Shown piece after piece: positions 31,195 through 39,549 of a stretch of DNA of 64,000 bases (its first letter is position 1; each line of letters starts with the position of its first letter). Source of the stretch: Arthrobacter sp. ISL-72 (GTDB taxonomy: Bacteria; Actinomycetota; Actinomycetes; Actinomycetales; Micrococcaceae); the NCBI RefSeq assembly GCF_018613755.1, contig NZ_JAGGPP010000008.1, positions 310,001 through 374,000 of the forward strand, read 5' to 3'. A program made the translations under genes and the position numbers. The notes under the pieces were generated by a model, which did no database searches, was not told where the DNA came from, and worked only from the letters and a program-made list of their open reading frames with translations.

Positions 31195-33980
31195 TACTTC
31201 GCGGGTGCCGCTTTGGCCTGGTCTGCGGTTTCCTCTCCCAGGCCTGCAGCGGTTGCCAGCTCGTCGCGTCCTGCAATGCCGAGCTTCAGGTAGCACCTGT
31301 ACAGGTGGCCCTCCACGGTACGGACAGAGATGTGCAGCTTGTCAGCGATCATGCGGTCGCTTAGTCCGGTTGCCGCCAGTCCGACGATGATCCGCTCACG
31401 CTTGGTCAGGATGGGGACGACACTGTCGGGCTGCGCTTCTCCGCCCGCATGGCCCAGCTCTACGTTGCACCGGGCAATGCCGGCACGGGCCAGGGCCGCG
31501 AGTTCCCGGTTACGGCTGCGGTCCAAGGAAGTGAGGGCGGCGGAATAGGCCTCGGAGGCCAGTTGGAAGACCGACGCGGCGTAGAGGGCGTCCCCTGCGC
31601 GCAGGTGCTGTTCAGCGCTACCGTCGGAAAGCGCCGCGGAGTACTCGGCCAGGGCCCCGGCCCAGGCTCCTTCCACGGAGCGGGCCAGCTCGACCAGCCG
31701 CTCCAGTCCCGTGGTGACGCCAAGGGACAGCGCCATCGCCAGGGCATTCAGCTCCAGGAACCGGGCGTCCTGTTGCTTGGCTTGCTCTGCATGCCGGTGC
31801 AGGGCAGCGATGCCGGATCCGTCCCCTGCCAGGTGCTCGTCCCCGGCCGCAAGGAAATCCCGGGCAAAGGCCGTCACCAGGTGCATGCCGCGCTCGCCCC
31901 ACGCCTCGTAGTCCGACCTCAGCCTGTCAGCCTCCGGCTTGAGGCCCTGGGCGGCGGCCACGTAGTACGCCATGGCGGCGCAGAACCGGAACATTTGTTG
32001 GGGGTCGCTGTCGCGGAGGGCCTCGAGCCCGGTGGTCAGCAGCTCCAGGGCATCGGCGAGCTTTCCCTGCCGGACAGCTATGTAGCCCATCACTACGTAA
32101 GCGGCCCCGCTGAATGAAACCATGGCGGAACCGAACGTCGTTTCCGCATAGCCCGCGAGGAGCTGCTGCGCCTCGGCCCATTCACCGGCGGCAAGATCGC
32201 AGGCGACGAGGCGGACAACGATGAATTCAGGCAGGAAGAAAATATCGTTATCCCGAGGCTGGGCCTGGCTGAAGGCATCCATGGCGAGCTGGCGCCCCTG
32301 CAGGGGATACCCCAGTGCGCATAGCCGCTCGGCCTGCATTGCCATTGCCATAGATCTCGTGAGGGAGCCGTCGGGCTCCCCGGTTGCGGTGCCTGCCTCC
32401 AAAAGTTCGGCCAGCGCGGGACCCATCCGGTGGTAGTCGCCCGCGAGCGAGTACGCCATGAGTTCCACCAGGGAGGCTCTCCGTGCCGTTGCCGCGAGGA
32501 TACCGGCCGAATCGACGGGGTTCCCCGCAGCCTCCTGATCACCCCATTCGCGAAGGCGGCGGGCGTCGTCGGCAATTTCCGCGGCGGGGTGACCGAGTGC
32601 GGCGCGGGTGGCGGACCTCAGGAGGCTGTTGACCATCATGTGCGCGAGCCCGTTGCCGGAGTCGACATCCACGTTCAAAAGGGCAGCTGCTTCCTCATAG
32701 TGCCCAAGGTTGTAATGGGACCGGGCCATCACGGCCCGGGCAGTCTGTTGCAGTTCAGGATCCTGAACGGCCCAGGCAATGCGGAGGGCAGTCTCGCTCG
32801 CGAACAGCTTGCATGCAAGGACAGCGGCGCGGATCAGCAGGCGGCCGGGCACATCCGCCCCGCAGTCCAAGGACCAGGAAACCATGCGCAGCAGCGACTC
32901 AGGTTTGTCCGCGGAGACCTCCATGCGGGACACCAGTTCCCGGTGCAGCTGAAGGCTCCGGGCCGCTGGAACAATCCGTCGCAGCACTTCCCCGTAGACC
33001 GGGCTGACCAGCCGAAGGGTTGGCTCGCTGTCCACGGACTGGACTACGAGCCGCTGGTCCAGGAGTTCCTTGACGGCCGGTTCACCGGCAATTTCTCCAA
33101 CGATGCTTCTGTCCACCGGCTCCGCCAGCGCAATCAGGTTCAGCGCTTCACGGCCGTCCGTGGAGATGCGCATGAGCTGGACCTTGACCACGGCGGTGAG
33201 CTCCAGGGTGCGGACACGGGACGAGCCGGCGTTGAGCCAGACTCCGTTGCGCTGGATCAGGTCACCGGAACGCTGGGCTTCACGAACCAGCGTCTTGAGC
33301 AGCAGCGTGTTCCCGCCGGCTTCCTGCCAGAATTCTCGCGACGTGGTGTTGAGGACTTTGCCGCCGAGGAGCGCCTCGCAGAGCTGATGCCCCTGTTCCA
33401 TGGTCAGGGGGGCAATGTCGAACCGTTCTGCCGTGCCATCGTGCCAGAGCCGGAGCAGCGGCTGGGGTATGCCGGGCCGCGGGATGCAGGTGGCGACGAG
33501 TTTGGCCCAGCCTGCCTGGACCAGTTCGGAAATCATTTCAGCCGTGGCGGTGTCGAGGTCGTGGGCATCATCGACCAGCAGCAGTGCGGGACCGGGATTT
33601 TTCCTGGCGCTTTCAAGGTGCGCCCACAACGCCCTCAGGACGGCCACTTTAGACGTGACATCCTCCACGGAGAGGTCGGCAAGGTAAGGGGACAGCGCCC
33701 CGTACGGAACCGGCGCCAGCGACGGGCTTCCATGCACCATCATGACGGAAGACCGGCCGTTCCCGCCGTCGTTCAACCGCGCCAGCAGCGAAGACGCGCC
33801 CAGGCCGGCGTCGCCCACCACAAAAACAGCCCAGCAGTCATCCGACGCGAGCGCGTCCTTCACTGCGGACAGCATGTCCCCCCGGTCGATCCAGGGCTCA
33901 TCAGTATTCTGGCGCTGGGTTCTGGCGCGCGAGCGTGCCGGAGCCTTCCCGTCAGACTTGAGCGGATCCTTCAAGCTCAC
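31194..33980 (-). CDS. LAL5: large LuxR-family regulator lacking the Walker A lysine
   Basis: 928 aa. At the Walker A position (about 56-64) it reads GDAGLGASS: the invariant Lys is Ala, so normal ATP binding is doubtful. Walker B is ALLLVDDAHDLDT. The C-terminal LuxR domain is intact (LTKRERIIVGLAATGLSDRM, LHISVRTVEGHLYRCYLKLG). GTG 33980 overlaps the LAL6 gene by 29 bp; GAGGA is immediately before it, and a later start is possible. LAL5 may therefore work as a nucleotide-independent DNA binder or as a partner of LAL6, with which it is translationally coupled. Confidence 0.82.
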   Translation of the reverse strand: MSLKDPLKSDGKAPARSRARTQRQNTDEPWIDRGDMLSAVKDALASDDCWAVFVVGDAGLGASSLLARLNDGGNGRSSVMMVHGSPSLAPVPYGALSPYLADLSVEDVTSKVAVLRALWAHLESARKNPGPALLLVDDAHDLDTATAEMISELVQAGWAKLVATCIPRPGIPQPLLRLWHDGTAERFDIAPLTMEQGHQLCEALLGGKVLNTTSREFWQEAGGNTLLLKTLVREAQRSGDLIQRNGVWLNAGSSRVRTLELTAVVKVQLMRISTDGREALNLIALAEPVDRSIVGEIAGEPAVKELLDQRLVVQSVDSEPTLRLVSPVYGEVLRRIVPAARSLQLHRELVSRMEVSADKPESLLRMVSWSLDCGADVPGRLLIRAAVLACKLFASETALRIAWAVQDPELQQTARAVMARSHYNLGHYEEAAALLNVDVDSGNGLAHMMVNSLLRSATRAALGHPAAEIADDARRLREWGDQEAAGNPVDSAGILAATARRASLVELMAYSLAGDYHRMGPALAELLEAGTATGEPDGSLTRSMAMAMQAERLCALGYPLQGRQLAMDAFSQAQPRDNDIFFLPEFIVVRLVACDLAAGEWAEAQQLLAGYAETTFGSAMVSFSGAAYVVMGYIAVRQGKLADALELLTTGLEALRDSDPQQMFRFCAAMAYYVAAAQGLKPEADRLRSDYEAWGERGMHLVTAFARDFLAAGDEHLAGDGSGIAALHRHAEQAKQQDARFLELNALAMALSLGVTTGLERLVELARSVEGAWAGALAEYSAALSDGSAEQHLRAGDALYAASVFQLASEAYSAALTSLDRSRNRELAALARAGIARCNVELGHAGGEAQPDSVVPILTKRERIIVGLAATGLSDRMIADKLHISVRTVEGHLYRCYLKLGIAGRDELATAAGLGEETADQAKAAPAK

Positions 33981-36684
33981 TCCTCGATGAAATCCCCATT
34001 TTCGTGAAGATTTGGTAGAGATGGCCTTCCACAGTACGTATGGAAAGCTGCAGCCGGTTGGCGACTTCTTTGTTGCTCAACCCTTGGCTTGCCATCCTTG
34101 CAACCTGCCGTTCCCTTTCAGTCAGTTCCGGCCCCACCGTGTGCGGCATAAGCGGCAGCACCGGAAGGGTCTCCACGAGCCGGTCCAGACGGTGCTGGGC
34201 GGCACGTGCCGATTGTGAGTCTCCCTTTTCCCTGGCGATGTCCAAGGCCAGCACCACGCACCTGGATTCCACCGCGTCCAGGTGGAGTTCATGGGCCAGG
34301 GCCGCCGCCTCGAGCAGGATCTTGGAGTTCTTCTTTCTGCTCCCCTCCCCGACCAGACGGTTAACGCTGGCCATTTTTCCTTGCCGGCGGGAGGAAACTT
34401 CAGTCAACAGGACCAGTTCTTCCTCCGTTCCATGCACCGTAGCACCGAAGAGGCTGATGGAGGCAGTGGTCGTCCGCCCCTTGGAAATATCCTCGTGGGC
34501 TGACTCCATGAGCTTCTGCTTCGCACCAGGATCCTTGAGCCACCGCTTGGCCATCCGGACGCAGAAGTCTGCCATCCAGGAAGTGAACCACGCAACGTGC
34601 TGCTCCTCCTGGGCAGCCAGGTCCAGGAAGTTGCGGGACTCCTGGACGTCACCGGCCTGGGCGTAGGCGAAGGCAAGCGCGGAGCAGGCCAGTGACGGGC
34701 CGTAGTAGCTCCGCCTAATTTCCAGCTGCGCCTGGGCTCCGAGCAGGGTGTCGATGGCGAGATCGGCCCGGCCGGCATAAGTGTAGGCCACGCCCAGGGC
34801 GAGTTCTGCCGCTCCGCCAAGATACTGCATGATTTCCGGCTTCTGGTCCAGGGCTTGGGTGAGGATCCGGACGCAGTCCTCCCATTGCCCGCTGCACAGC
34901 AGCGCGGCAAAAAGACCTTCAGCCTGCCAGCTCAGCATGCCGGGAGCTATGTTGGACTGTTCCATCCGATGCTGAATTTCAGCGGCCAGGGCGACTGCGT
35001 CTGCTTCCCTGCCAAGCACAGCCCAAGCCATCGTCAGCAGGCAGCCACAGTTCAGGACGTACAGCTGGTCGCCGTCTTCCTTGTAGGCCCGTTCCAAGTC
35101 TTCGGCAACGGCTTCGTACTCGCCCTGATGCACCATCTGTTCAAATTCGGCGAGCCGGATCAGCTCGTGCGCGCGGGCGAAGTCGGCTGAGGTTTCATTG
35201 CCGATGGATGCCCGCTCCCGGCGGGCCAGCTCGCGGCGAGCCGTCGCCAATATGCCGTCGATCCGGCTGTACCCGCCGTGCACCCAGAGCAGCGAACTGC
35301 AGAAGTTGAGGACGTAGTTGGCATAAGCAGCAGCCGGGAGTTCAGAAAGCTGCTCGGGGGTGACTTCCTCCAGCACCGCCACTGCCGACTCGTGTTCAGC
35401 CAGCGTCATGTAGGCAGCCGCCCGTTGCTGGGCCGCTTCGGCCCAGTGCGGATCTCCCACGTGGATCTGTGCCAGCGACTCCAGCGCGAACATCGGATCG
35501 AACAGCCGGTTTGCCGCGGCGGCTGCGGCAAGTGCAAACGCGGGTTCCACGGGCTCACCGCAGTCAAGTGTCCAGGCCACGTAGCCGAGGAGCTCCTCGA
35601 CGTCCATTTCCGCCGGGGTTGCCCCTACCACCCTCGCCACCAGCTGGTGCAGTTCCTTGCGCCGCGGCAGGTCCATCCAGCCCCGGATGACCTCGCCGAC
35701 GTACTCATCCTTCAGGCTCACCCAGCGGCGGCCGGTCTCACCCACCTGCAGGTAGCCGGCCTTTTCCAGGTCTGCAACAACGGCGGGATCCAGGACGTCG
35801 AGGAGAACGAACAGGGGAACCCTGCGGATCAGGGCAAGCCACTCGAGCCCCTCCCGGACCTTGGGTGACTCCCTGGCCAGCCGTGACCTGACCAGGTCAA
35901 CCAGTGCGTCGGCTTCCGCGAGGTTGATTCCCCCTCTGAGCGCCCAGACCTTCCCGGCCAGGTGGAGGTTGCCGGATCGCAATTGCTCAATAACGATGGC
36001 CTGCAGCACCAGTGGATTTCCGCCGCTGGCTGCGTAGAGCGAACTTGCGGCGGTGGCACTAACGGGGCGCCCCAAAACTCCGGCCAGCAATTTGCTGACT
36101 TCCGGACGGGTAAAGACTTCGAGCCGGATTTCCTCGAGTGAATTGTTGCGCAGGAGCCGGATCAGGTCTTCGGGCATGTCCGTGACATTGCGGACGGTGA
36201 CCATCAGCTTTGCGGCGCCGCTCAGGGTGAGGTGCATCAGGACTGCCGTGCTCATGCTGTCGATCGCCGGGAGGTCCTCAAGCACCACCAGGACGGGCCG
36301 TCCTGTGGCATCCTCCCGGATCAGCCGGGAAATGCCGTGGACGATTTCGCCGGGTGATTCGAGTGCATGGCTGGGCAGGCGGGCCACCAGGAAGGCCAGC
36401 TGGCCGAAGGGCGTGGCCGGACCCGTGGTTGTCCCGTGAAGGTGGATAACGTGCATTTTTCCCATCAGCTGGGCTTCCACCGCCCGCGCAAACGTGGACT
36501 TGCCGACTCCTTGCGCGCCGACCACAACAACGCCGTGAAGGTCATCGTCCCCCAGGATCGAAACCACGGACGCCTGAATATCCTGCCTGATCAAAGACGA
36601 CCATTTACGACGCTCTGAGGCGCCCATGCCCCGGCGTTCAGTCTCCAGCAGCCCCCCATGTTCAGAGCCGTGTGATGCAAGCAC
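33952..36684 (-). CDS. LAL6: large ATP-binding LuxR-family regulator, first gene of LAL6-LAL5 pair
   Basis: 910 aa from GTG 36684 (ATG at residue 20 is an alternative; neither has a strong ribosome site). Walker A is canonical (GAQGVGKST, about 56-64), and the Walker B strand VLVVLEDLPAIDS has Glu-Asp. The LuxR domain reads LTERERQVARMASQGLSNKE, then LQLSIRTVEGHLYQIFTKMG. The region upstream has no copy of the 19-bp operator that precedes the other LAL units; it has a different inverted repeat at 36809-36835. This may be the input end of the circuit (inference). Confidence 0.83.
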   Translation of the reverse strand: MLASHGSEHGGLLETERRGMGASERRKWSSLIRQDIQASVVSILGDDDLHGVVVVGAQGVGKSTFARAVEAQLMGKMHVIHLHGTTTGPATPFGQLAFLVARLPSHALESPGEIVHGISRLIREDATGRPVLVVLEDLPAIDSMSTAVLMHLTLSGAAKLMVTVRNVTDMPEDLIRLLRNNSLEEIRLEVFTRPEVSKLLAGVLGRPVSATAASSLYAASGGNPLVLQAIVIEQLRSGNLHLAGKVWALRGGINLAEADALVDLVRSRLARESPKVREGLEWLALIRRVPLFVLLDVLDPAVVADLEKAGYLQVGETGRRWVSLKDEYVGEVIRGWMDLPRRKELHQLVARVVGATPAEMDVEELLGYVAWTLDCGEPVEPAFALAAAAAANRLFDPMFALESLAQIHVGDPHWAEAAQQRAAAYMTLAEHESAVAVLEEVTPEQLSELPAAAYANYVLNFCSSLLWVHGGYSRIDGILATARRELARRERASIGNETSADFARAHELIRLAEFEQMVHQGEYEAVAEDLERAYKEDGDQLYVLNCGCLLTMAWAVLGREADAVALAAEIQHRMEQSNIAPGMLSWQAEGLFAALLCSGQWEDCVRILTQALDQKPEIMQYLGGAAELALGVAYTYAGRADLAIDTLLGAQAQLEIRRSYYGPSLACSALAFAYAQAGDVQESRNFLDLAAQEEQHVAWFTSWMADFCVRMAKRWLKDPGAKQKLMESAHEDISKGRTTTASISLFGATVHGTEEELVLLTEVSSRRQGKMASVNRLVGEGSRKKNSKILLEAAALAHELHLDAVESRCVVLALDIAREKGDSQSARAAQHRLDRLVETLPVLPLMPHTVGPELTERERQVARMASQGLSNKEVANRLQLSIRTVEGHLYQIFTKMGISSRSELEGSAQV

Positions 36685-36808
36685 GATCGATCACGCTACC
36701 TTCGTGGCTCCAGCTGATGCGACTTGGCTGAGCCCTCGGGTTTTAAGTTTTCCGATGCCGCCAAACCAGGCAACAAGACCTTGAATGTGAAAATTACCAT
36801 AGCAGATA

Positions 36809-36835
36809 TGACTAAACAATTAGGCGACTTAGTCA
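36809..36835 (-). promoter_or_regulatory. Inverted repeat upstream of LAL6-LAL5
   Basis: Arms TGACTAA (36809-36815) and TTAGTCA (36829-36835) are perfect inverted copies separated by 13 bp in an AT-rich stretch about 130 bp before the LAL6 start. It is the best candidate operator for this operon. A weak GTAGT half-site lies at 36856-36860. Confidence 0.45.
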
Positions 36836-36916
36836 CTGCTGGTTAACCAATTCCAGTAGTTACGGCGAGTCCCCCAACCGCACATTACCGCCATTAGGCG
36901 CTGCGCGGCGGCAAGG

Positions 36917-37501
36917 TTACTTAACGGCAGTGTGAAATTTCTGTTGCGCCACCGGCAGCCCGTCCTTGACCACGGTCTCCACCGCATCGGCAGCCTCATC
37001 AAGGAGGAAGGGCAGTTCCTTTTTTTCGGCCGTCGCGAAGTCCTTCAGGACGAAGTCCGCGGTGTCCATCCTGCCCGGCGGGCGCCCGACGCCGACGCGC
37101 ACGCGGAGGTACTCCTTGGTGGCCAGGGCCTTGGAAATGTCCCGGAGTCCGTTGTGCCCGCCTTCGCCGCCGCCGATTTTGAGTTTGACCGTGTTAAAAG
37201 GAATGTCGATCTCGTCATGGACCGCGACAAGATGCCGCGGATCGATGTCGTAGAACTTCGTCAGTGCCGAGACGGGACCCCCGGAGACGTTCATGTAGCT
37301 CATCGGTTTGGCCAGCACAACGCGGGGACCGCCGATGCCAAGCCTGCCCTCCAGGACGTGTGCCCGGGCCTTGTGCACCTTGAAGCTGCCGCCCACCCGG
37401 CGGGCCAGTTCGTCAAGCACCATCTGGCCGACGTTGTGCCGGTTGTTGCTGTATTCGGTGCCGGGGTTGCCGAGGCCTACAATCAGCCAGGTGTCAGTCA
37501 T
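36917..37501 (-). CDS. pth: Peptidyl-tRNA hydrolase
   Basis: 194 aa, normal family length. [20 protein letters not shown] contains the catalytic His22; [19 protein letters not shown] and [13 protein letters not shown] are the other conserved blocks. The enzyme frees tRNA from drop-off peptidyl-tRNA in the cytosol. It follows rplY, prs and glmU on the same strand in the standard actinobacterial order. In many actinobacteria mfd follows pth; here the LAL block follows. Confidence 0.96.
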   Translation of the reverse strand: MTDTWLIVGLGNPGTEYSNNRHNVGQMVLDELARRVGGSFKVHKARAHVLEGRLGIGGPRVVLAKPMSYMNVSGGPVSALTKFYDIDPRHLVAVHDEIDIPFNTVKLKIGGGEGGHNGLRDISKALATKEYLRVRVGVGRPPGRMDTADFVLKDFATAEKKELPFLLDEAADAVETVVKDGLPVAQQKFHTAVK

Positions 37502-37599
37502 GCGTCAATCCTAAAGTGGTCAGGGGGTTGGCCGTTAAGCAGGGCGGCAGCGGGACGGGCGCCAGTTAGGCTCAGGCCCATGCGAACGGCTTAACAAGC

Positions 37600-37633
37600 C
37601 AGTGGCCGGGTCCCGAAAGGGACCCGGCCACTG
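37600..37633 (-). terminator. Terminator after rplY
   Basis: Perfect 15-bp stem CAGTGGCCGGGTCCC / GGGACCCGGCCACTG with GAAA tetraloop, 20 bp after the rplY stop. No T-run, but the stem is very stable; it separates rplY from pth. Confidence 0.85.
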
Positions 37634-37652
37634 GGACGATCGGTTGCCGGAA

Positions 37653-38255
37653 TTACTCGGCTGCAGCTGCTTCGGTTGCGGCTGCTTCCGAAGCGGCTTC
37701 AGCTTCGGTCGGCTCTTCCTCAACGGCCTCGGAGATGTTGACAACCAGTGCCTCTGCATCGGTGAGCAGGACCGCGCCCTTCGGCAGGACCAGGTCGGAC
37801 GCGTGGACGTGCTCGCCCGCGCCGCGGCCTTCGATGTCAACCTCGACGGCGGTAGGCAGGTGGGTTGCCTCGGCCTCGAGGGAGACTACGGTGAGCTCCA
37901 GGTTGTAGACGTTGCCGGGGGCAACTTCGCCGACAACGTGAACGGGGATGTCCACGGTGACCTTTTCGCCCTGGCGGACGGTCAGGAGGTCGATGTGCTC
38001 GATGATCTGCTTGATCGGGTCGCGCTGGATATCCTTCACCAGTGCCAGGTGGCCCTCACCGTTGATGTCCAGGGACAGCAGTGCGTTGGCGGTACGCACG
38101 GCAAGGGTGGTGGCCTTTGCCGGCAGGGTGATGTGGATGGGCTCAGCACCGTGGCCGTAGATGACGGCGGGAATGAGGTTGGCCATACGGGCGCGGCGGG
38201 CGTAGCCCTTGCCGAATTCGGTACGGACTTCTGCTGCGAGCTTCTGCTCAGACAT
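37653..38255 (-). CDS. rplY: 50S ribosomal protein L25 (CTC family)
   Basis: 200 aa. ATG 38255 (MSEQKLAAEVRTEFGKG) is chosen because AAGGAG lies 7 bp upstream; a longer frame to 38345 has no such site. The N-terminal part binds 5S rRNA (IPAVIYGHG, HITLPAKA), and the second half is the TL5/CTC beta domain with the usual acidic Ala/Glu-rich tail. It is the long CTC form typical of actinobacteria. Own promoter likely, since prs is followed by a hairpin. Confidence 0.95.
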   Translation of the reverse strand: MSEQKLAAEVRTEFGKGYARRARMANLIPAVIYGHGAEPIHITLPAKATTLAVRTANALLSLDINGEGHLALVKDIQRDPIKQIIEHIDLLTVRQGEKVTVDIPVHVVGEVAPGNVYNLELTVVSLEAEATHLPTAVEVDIEGRGAGEHVHASDLVLPKGAVLLTDAEALVVNISEAVEEEPTEAEAASEAAATEAAAAE

Positions 38256-38527
38256 GTACAACTCCTTGAGATCTAAACGGTGTTCAGCAAGGGCGGAGGT
38301 CTGGTTGCGACCTTCAACGCCGGGCGGCCGTGGCCGGCCCTTCAAGAAGGAAATTTCAGACCCAGTCGATAACGGAGACCTTCACCGGCTTAGCGCGTAC
38401 ATACGGCTATACGGCTTCCGGTGCTCTCCCTCGCCAAGGTATCGATGAAAAGCCTACCAGCGTTGGGCCCCATTACTGAAAACGGTCCCCACCAGCTCCC
38501 TAGGCTCGCAAGCTCGCCCAGGGAACC

Positions 38528-38554
38528 CTGCTGGCGTGGGCCCAGCGCCAGCAG
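38528..38554 (-). terminator. Hairpin after prs
   Basis: Nine-bp stem CTGCTGGCG / CGCCAGCAG with a 9-nt loop, 14 bp after the prs stop. Probable end of the glmU-prs message. Confidence 0.65.
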
Positions 38555-38568
38555 CCCGGCCAGGGAGG

Positions 38569-39549
38569 CTAGGCGTTGCCGTCGAACAGGCTGGTGACGG
38601 ATCCGTCGTCGAACACTTCACGGATGGCGCGGGCAATCAGCGGCGCGATGGACAGCACGGTCAGCTGCGGGAAACGCTTGTTGGCCGTGATCGGCAGGGT
38701 GTCTGTGACCACCACTTCGCGGGCGCCGGACTCGGACAGCCGGCGGGCAGCCGGGTCGGAGAAGACGGCGTGTGTCGCCGCGATGATGACGTCCTTGGCG
38801 CCGGCGTTCTTGAGCACCTGGACGGCCCCGGAAATGGTTCCGCCGGTGTCGATCATGTCGTCGATCAGGACGCAGGTGCGGCCTTCGATCTGACCAACTA
38901 CTGTCTTGGAGACAGCCTGGTTCGGTACCGTGAGGTCGCGGCTCTTGTGGACGAACGCCAGCGGGGCGCCGCCGAGGCGCTCGGCCCACTGCTCGGCCAC
39001 GCGGACGCGGCCGGTATCCGGCGAGACCACGGTGATGTTGTCCGCTGCGACACGCGTGCGGATGTAGTCAGCCAGCAGCGGGATGGCCATCAGGTGGTCC
39101 ACCGGGCCGTCGAAGAATCCCTGGATCTGCGAGGTGTGCAGGTCAACGCTCATGATGCGGTCGGCGCCGGCGGTCTTGTAGAGGTCGGCCACCAGGCGGG
39201 CGGAAATCGGTTCGCGGCCGCGGCCCTTTTTGTCCTGGCGGGAGTAGGGATAGAACGGCGAAACCACGGTGATGCGTTTGGCCGAGGCCCGCTTCAGCGA
39301 ATCGATCATGATCAGCTGTTCCATGAGGTGGTTGTTCAGCGGGGCCGGGTGGGCCTGGATAACGAAGGCATCGGTGCCGCGGACGCTTTCTCCGGCGCGT
39401 ACGTAGATTTCCCCGTTGGCAAAGTCGTAGGCATCCACCGGCAGCAGCTCAGTGCCCAGCTCCTTGGCGATCTCCCGCGCAAGCTCGGGATGTGCCCGCC
39501 CGGCAGCGAGAACCAGTTTCTTCTCGCCGCGTGCCGTAATTTCGGTCAT
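38569..39549 (-). CDS. prs: Ribose-phosphate pyrophosphokinase (PRPP synthetase)
   Basis: 326 aa. Class I PRPP synthetase: SPFYPYSRQDKKGRGREPIS (ATP site), VDLHTSQIQGFF, and the PRPP loop VLIDDMIDTGGT. It makes PRPP from ribose-5-phosphate and ATP for purine, pyrimidine, histidine and NAD synthesis. Its ATG overlaps the glmU stop as ATGA, giving translational coupling. Confidence 0.97.
   Translation of the reverse strand: MTEITARGEKKLVLAAGRAHPELAREIAKELGTELLPVDAYDFANGEIYVRAGESVRGTDAFVIQAHPAPLNNHLMEQLIMIDSLKRASAKRITVVSPFYPYSRQDKKGRGREPISARLVADLYKTAGADRIMSVDLHTSQIQGFFDGPVDHLMAIPLLADYIRTRVAADNITVVSPDTGRVRVAEQWAERLGGAPLAFVHKSRDLTVPNQAVSKTVVGQIEGRTCVLIDDMIDTGGTISGAVQVLKNAGAKDVIIAATHAVFSDPAARRLSESGAREVVVTDTLPITANKRFPQLTVLSIAPLIARAIREVFDDGSVTSLFDGNA

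Noticed and set aside
2505..36684. Antibiotic (PKS/NRPS) biosynthetic cluster suggested by LAL regulators
   Set aside because: No ketosynthase, adenylation, carrier or tailoring enzymes are present; the neighbours are glycan and envelope genes.
36851..36875. CAGTAGTTACGGCGAGTC as a degenerate operator of LAL6
   Set aside because: Only one half-site fits, the second arm is CGGC instead of CTAC, and there is no -10 at the right distance.
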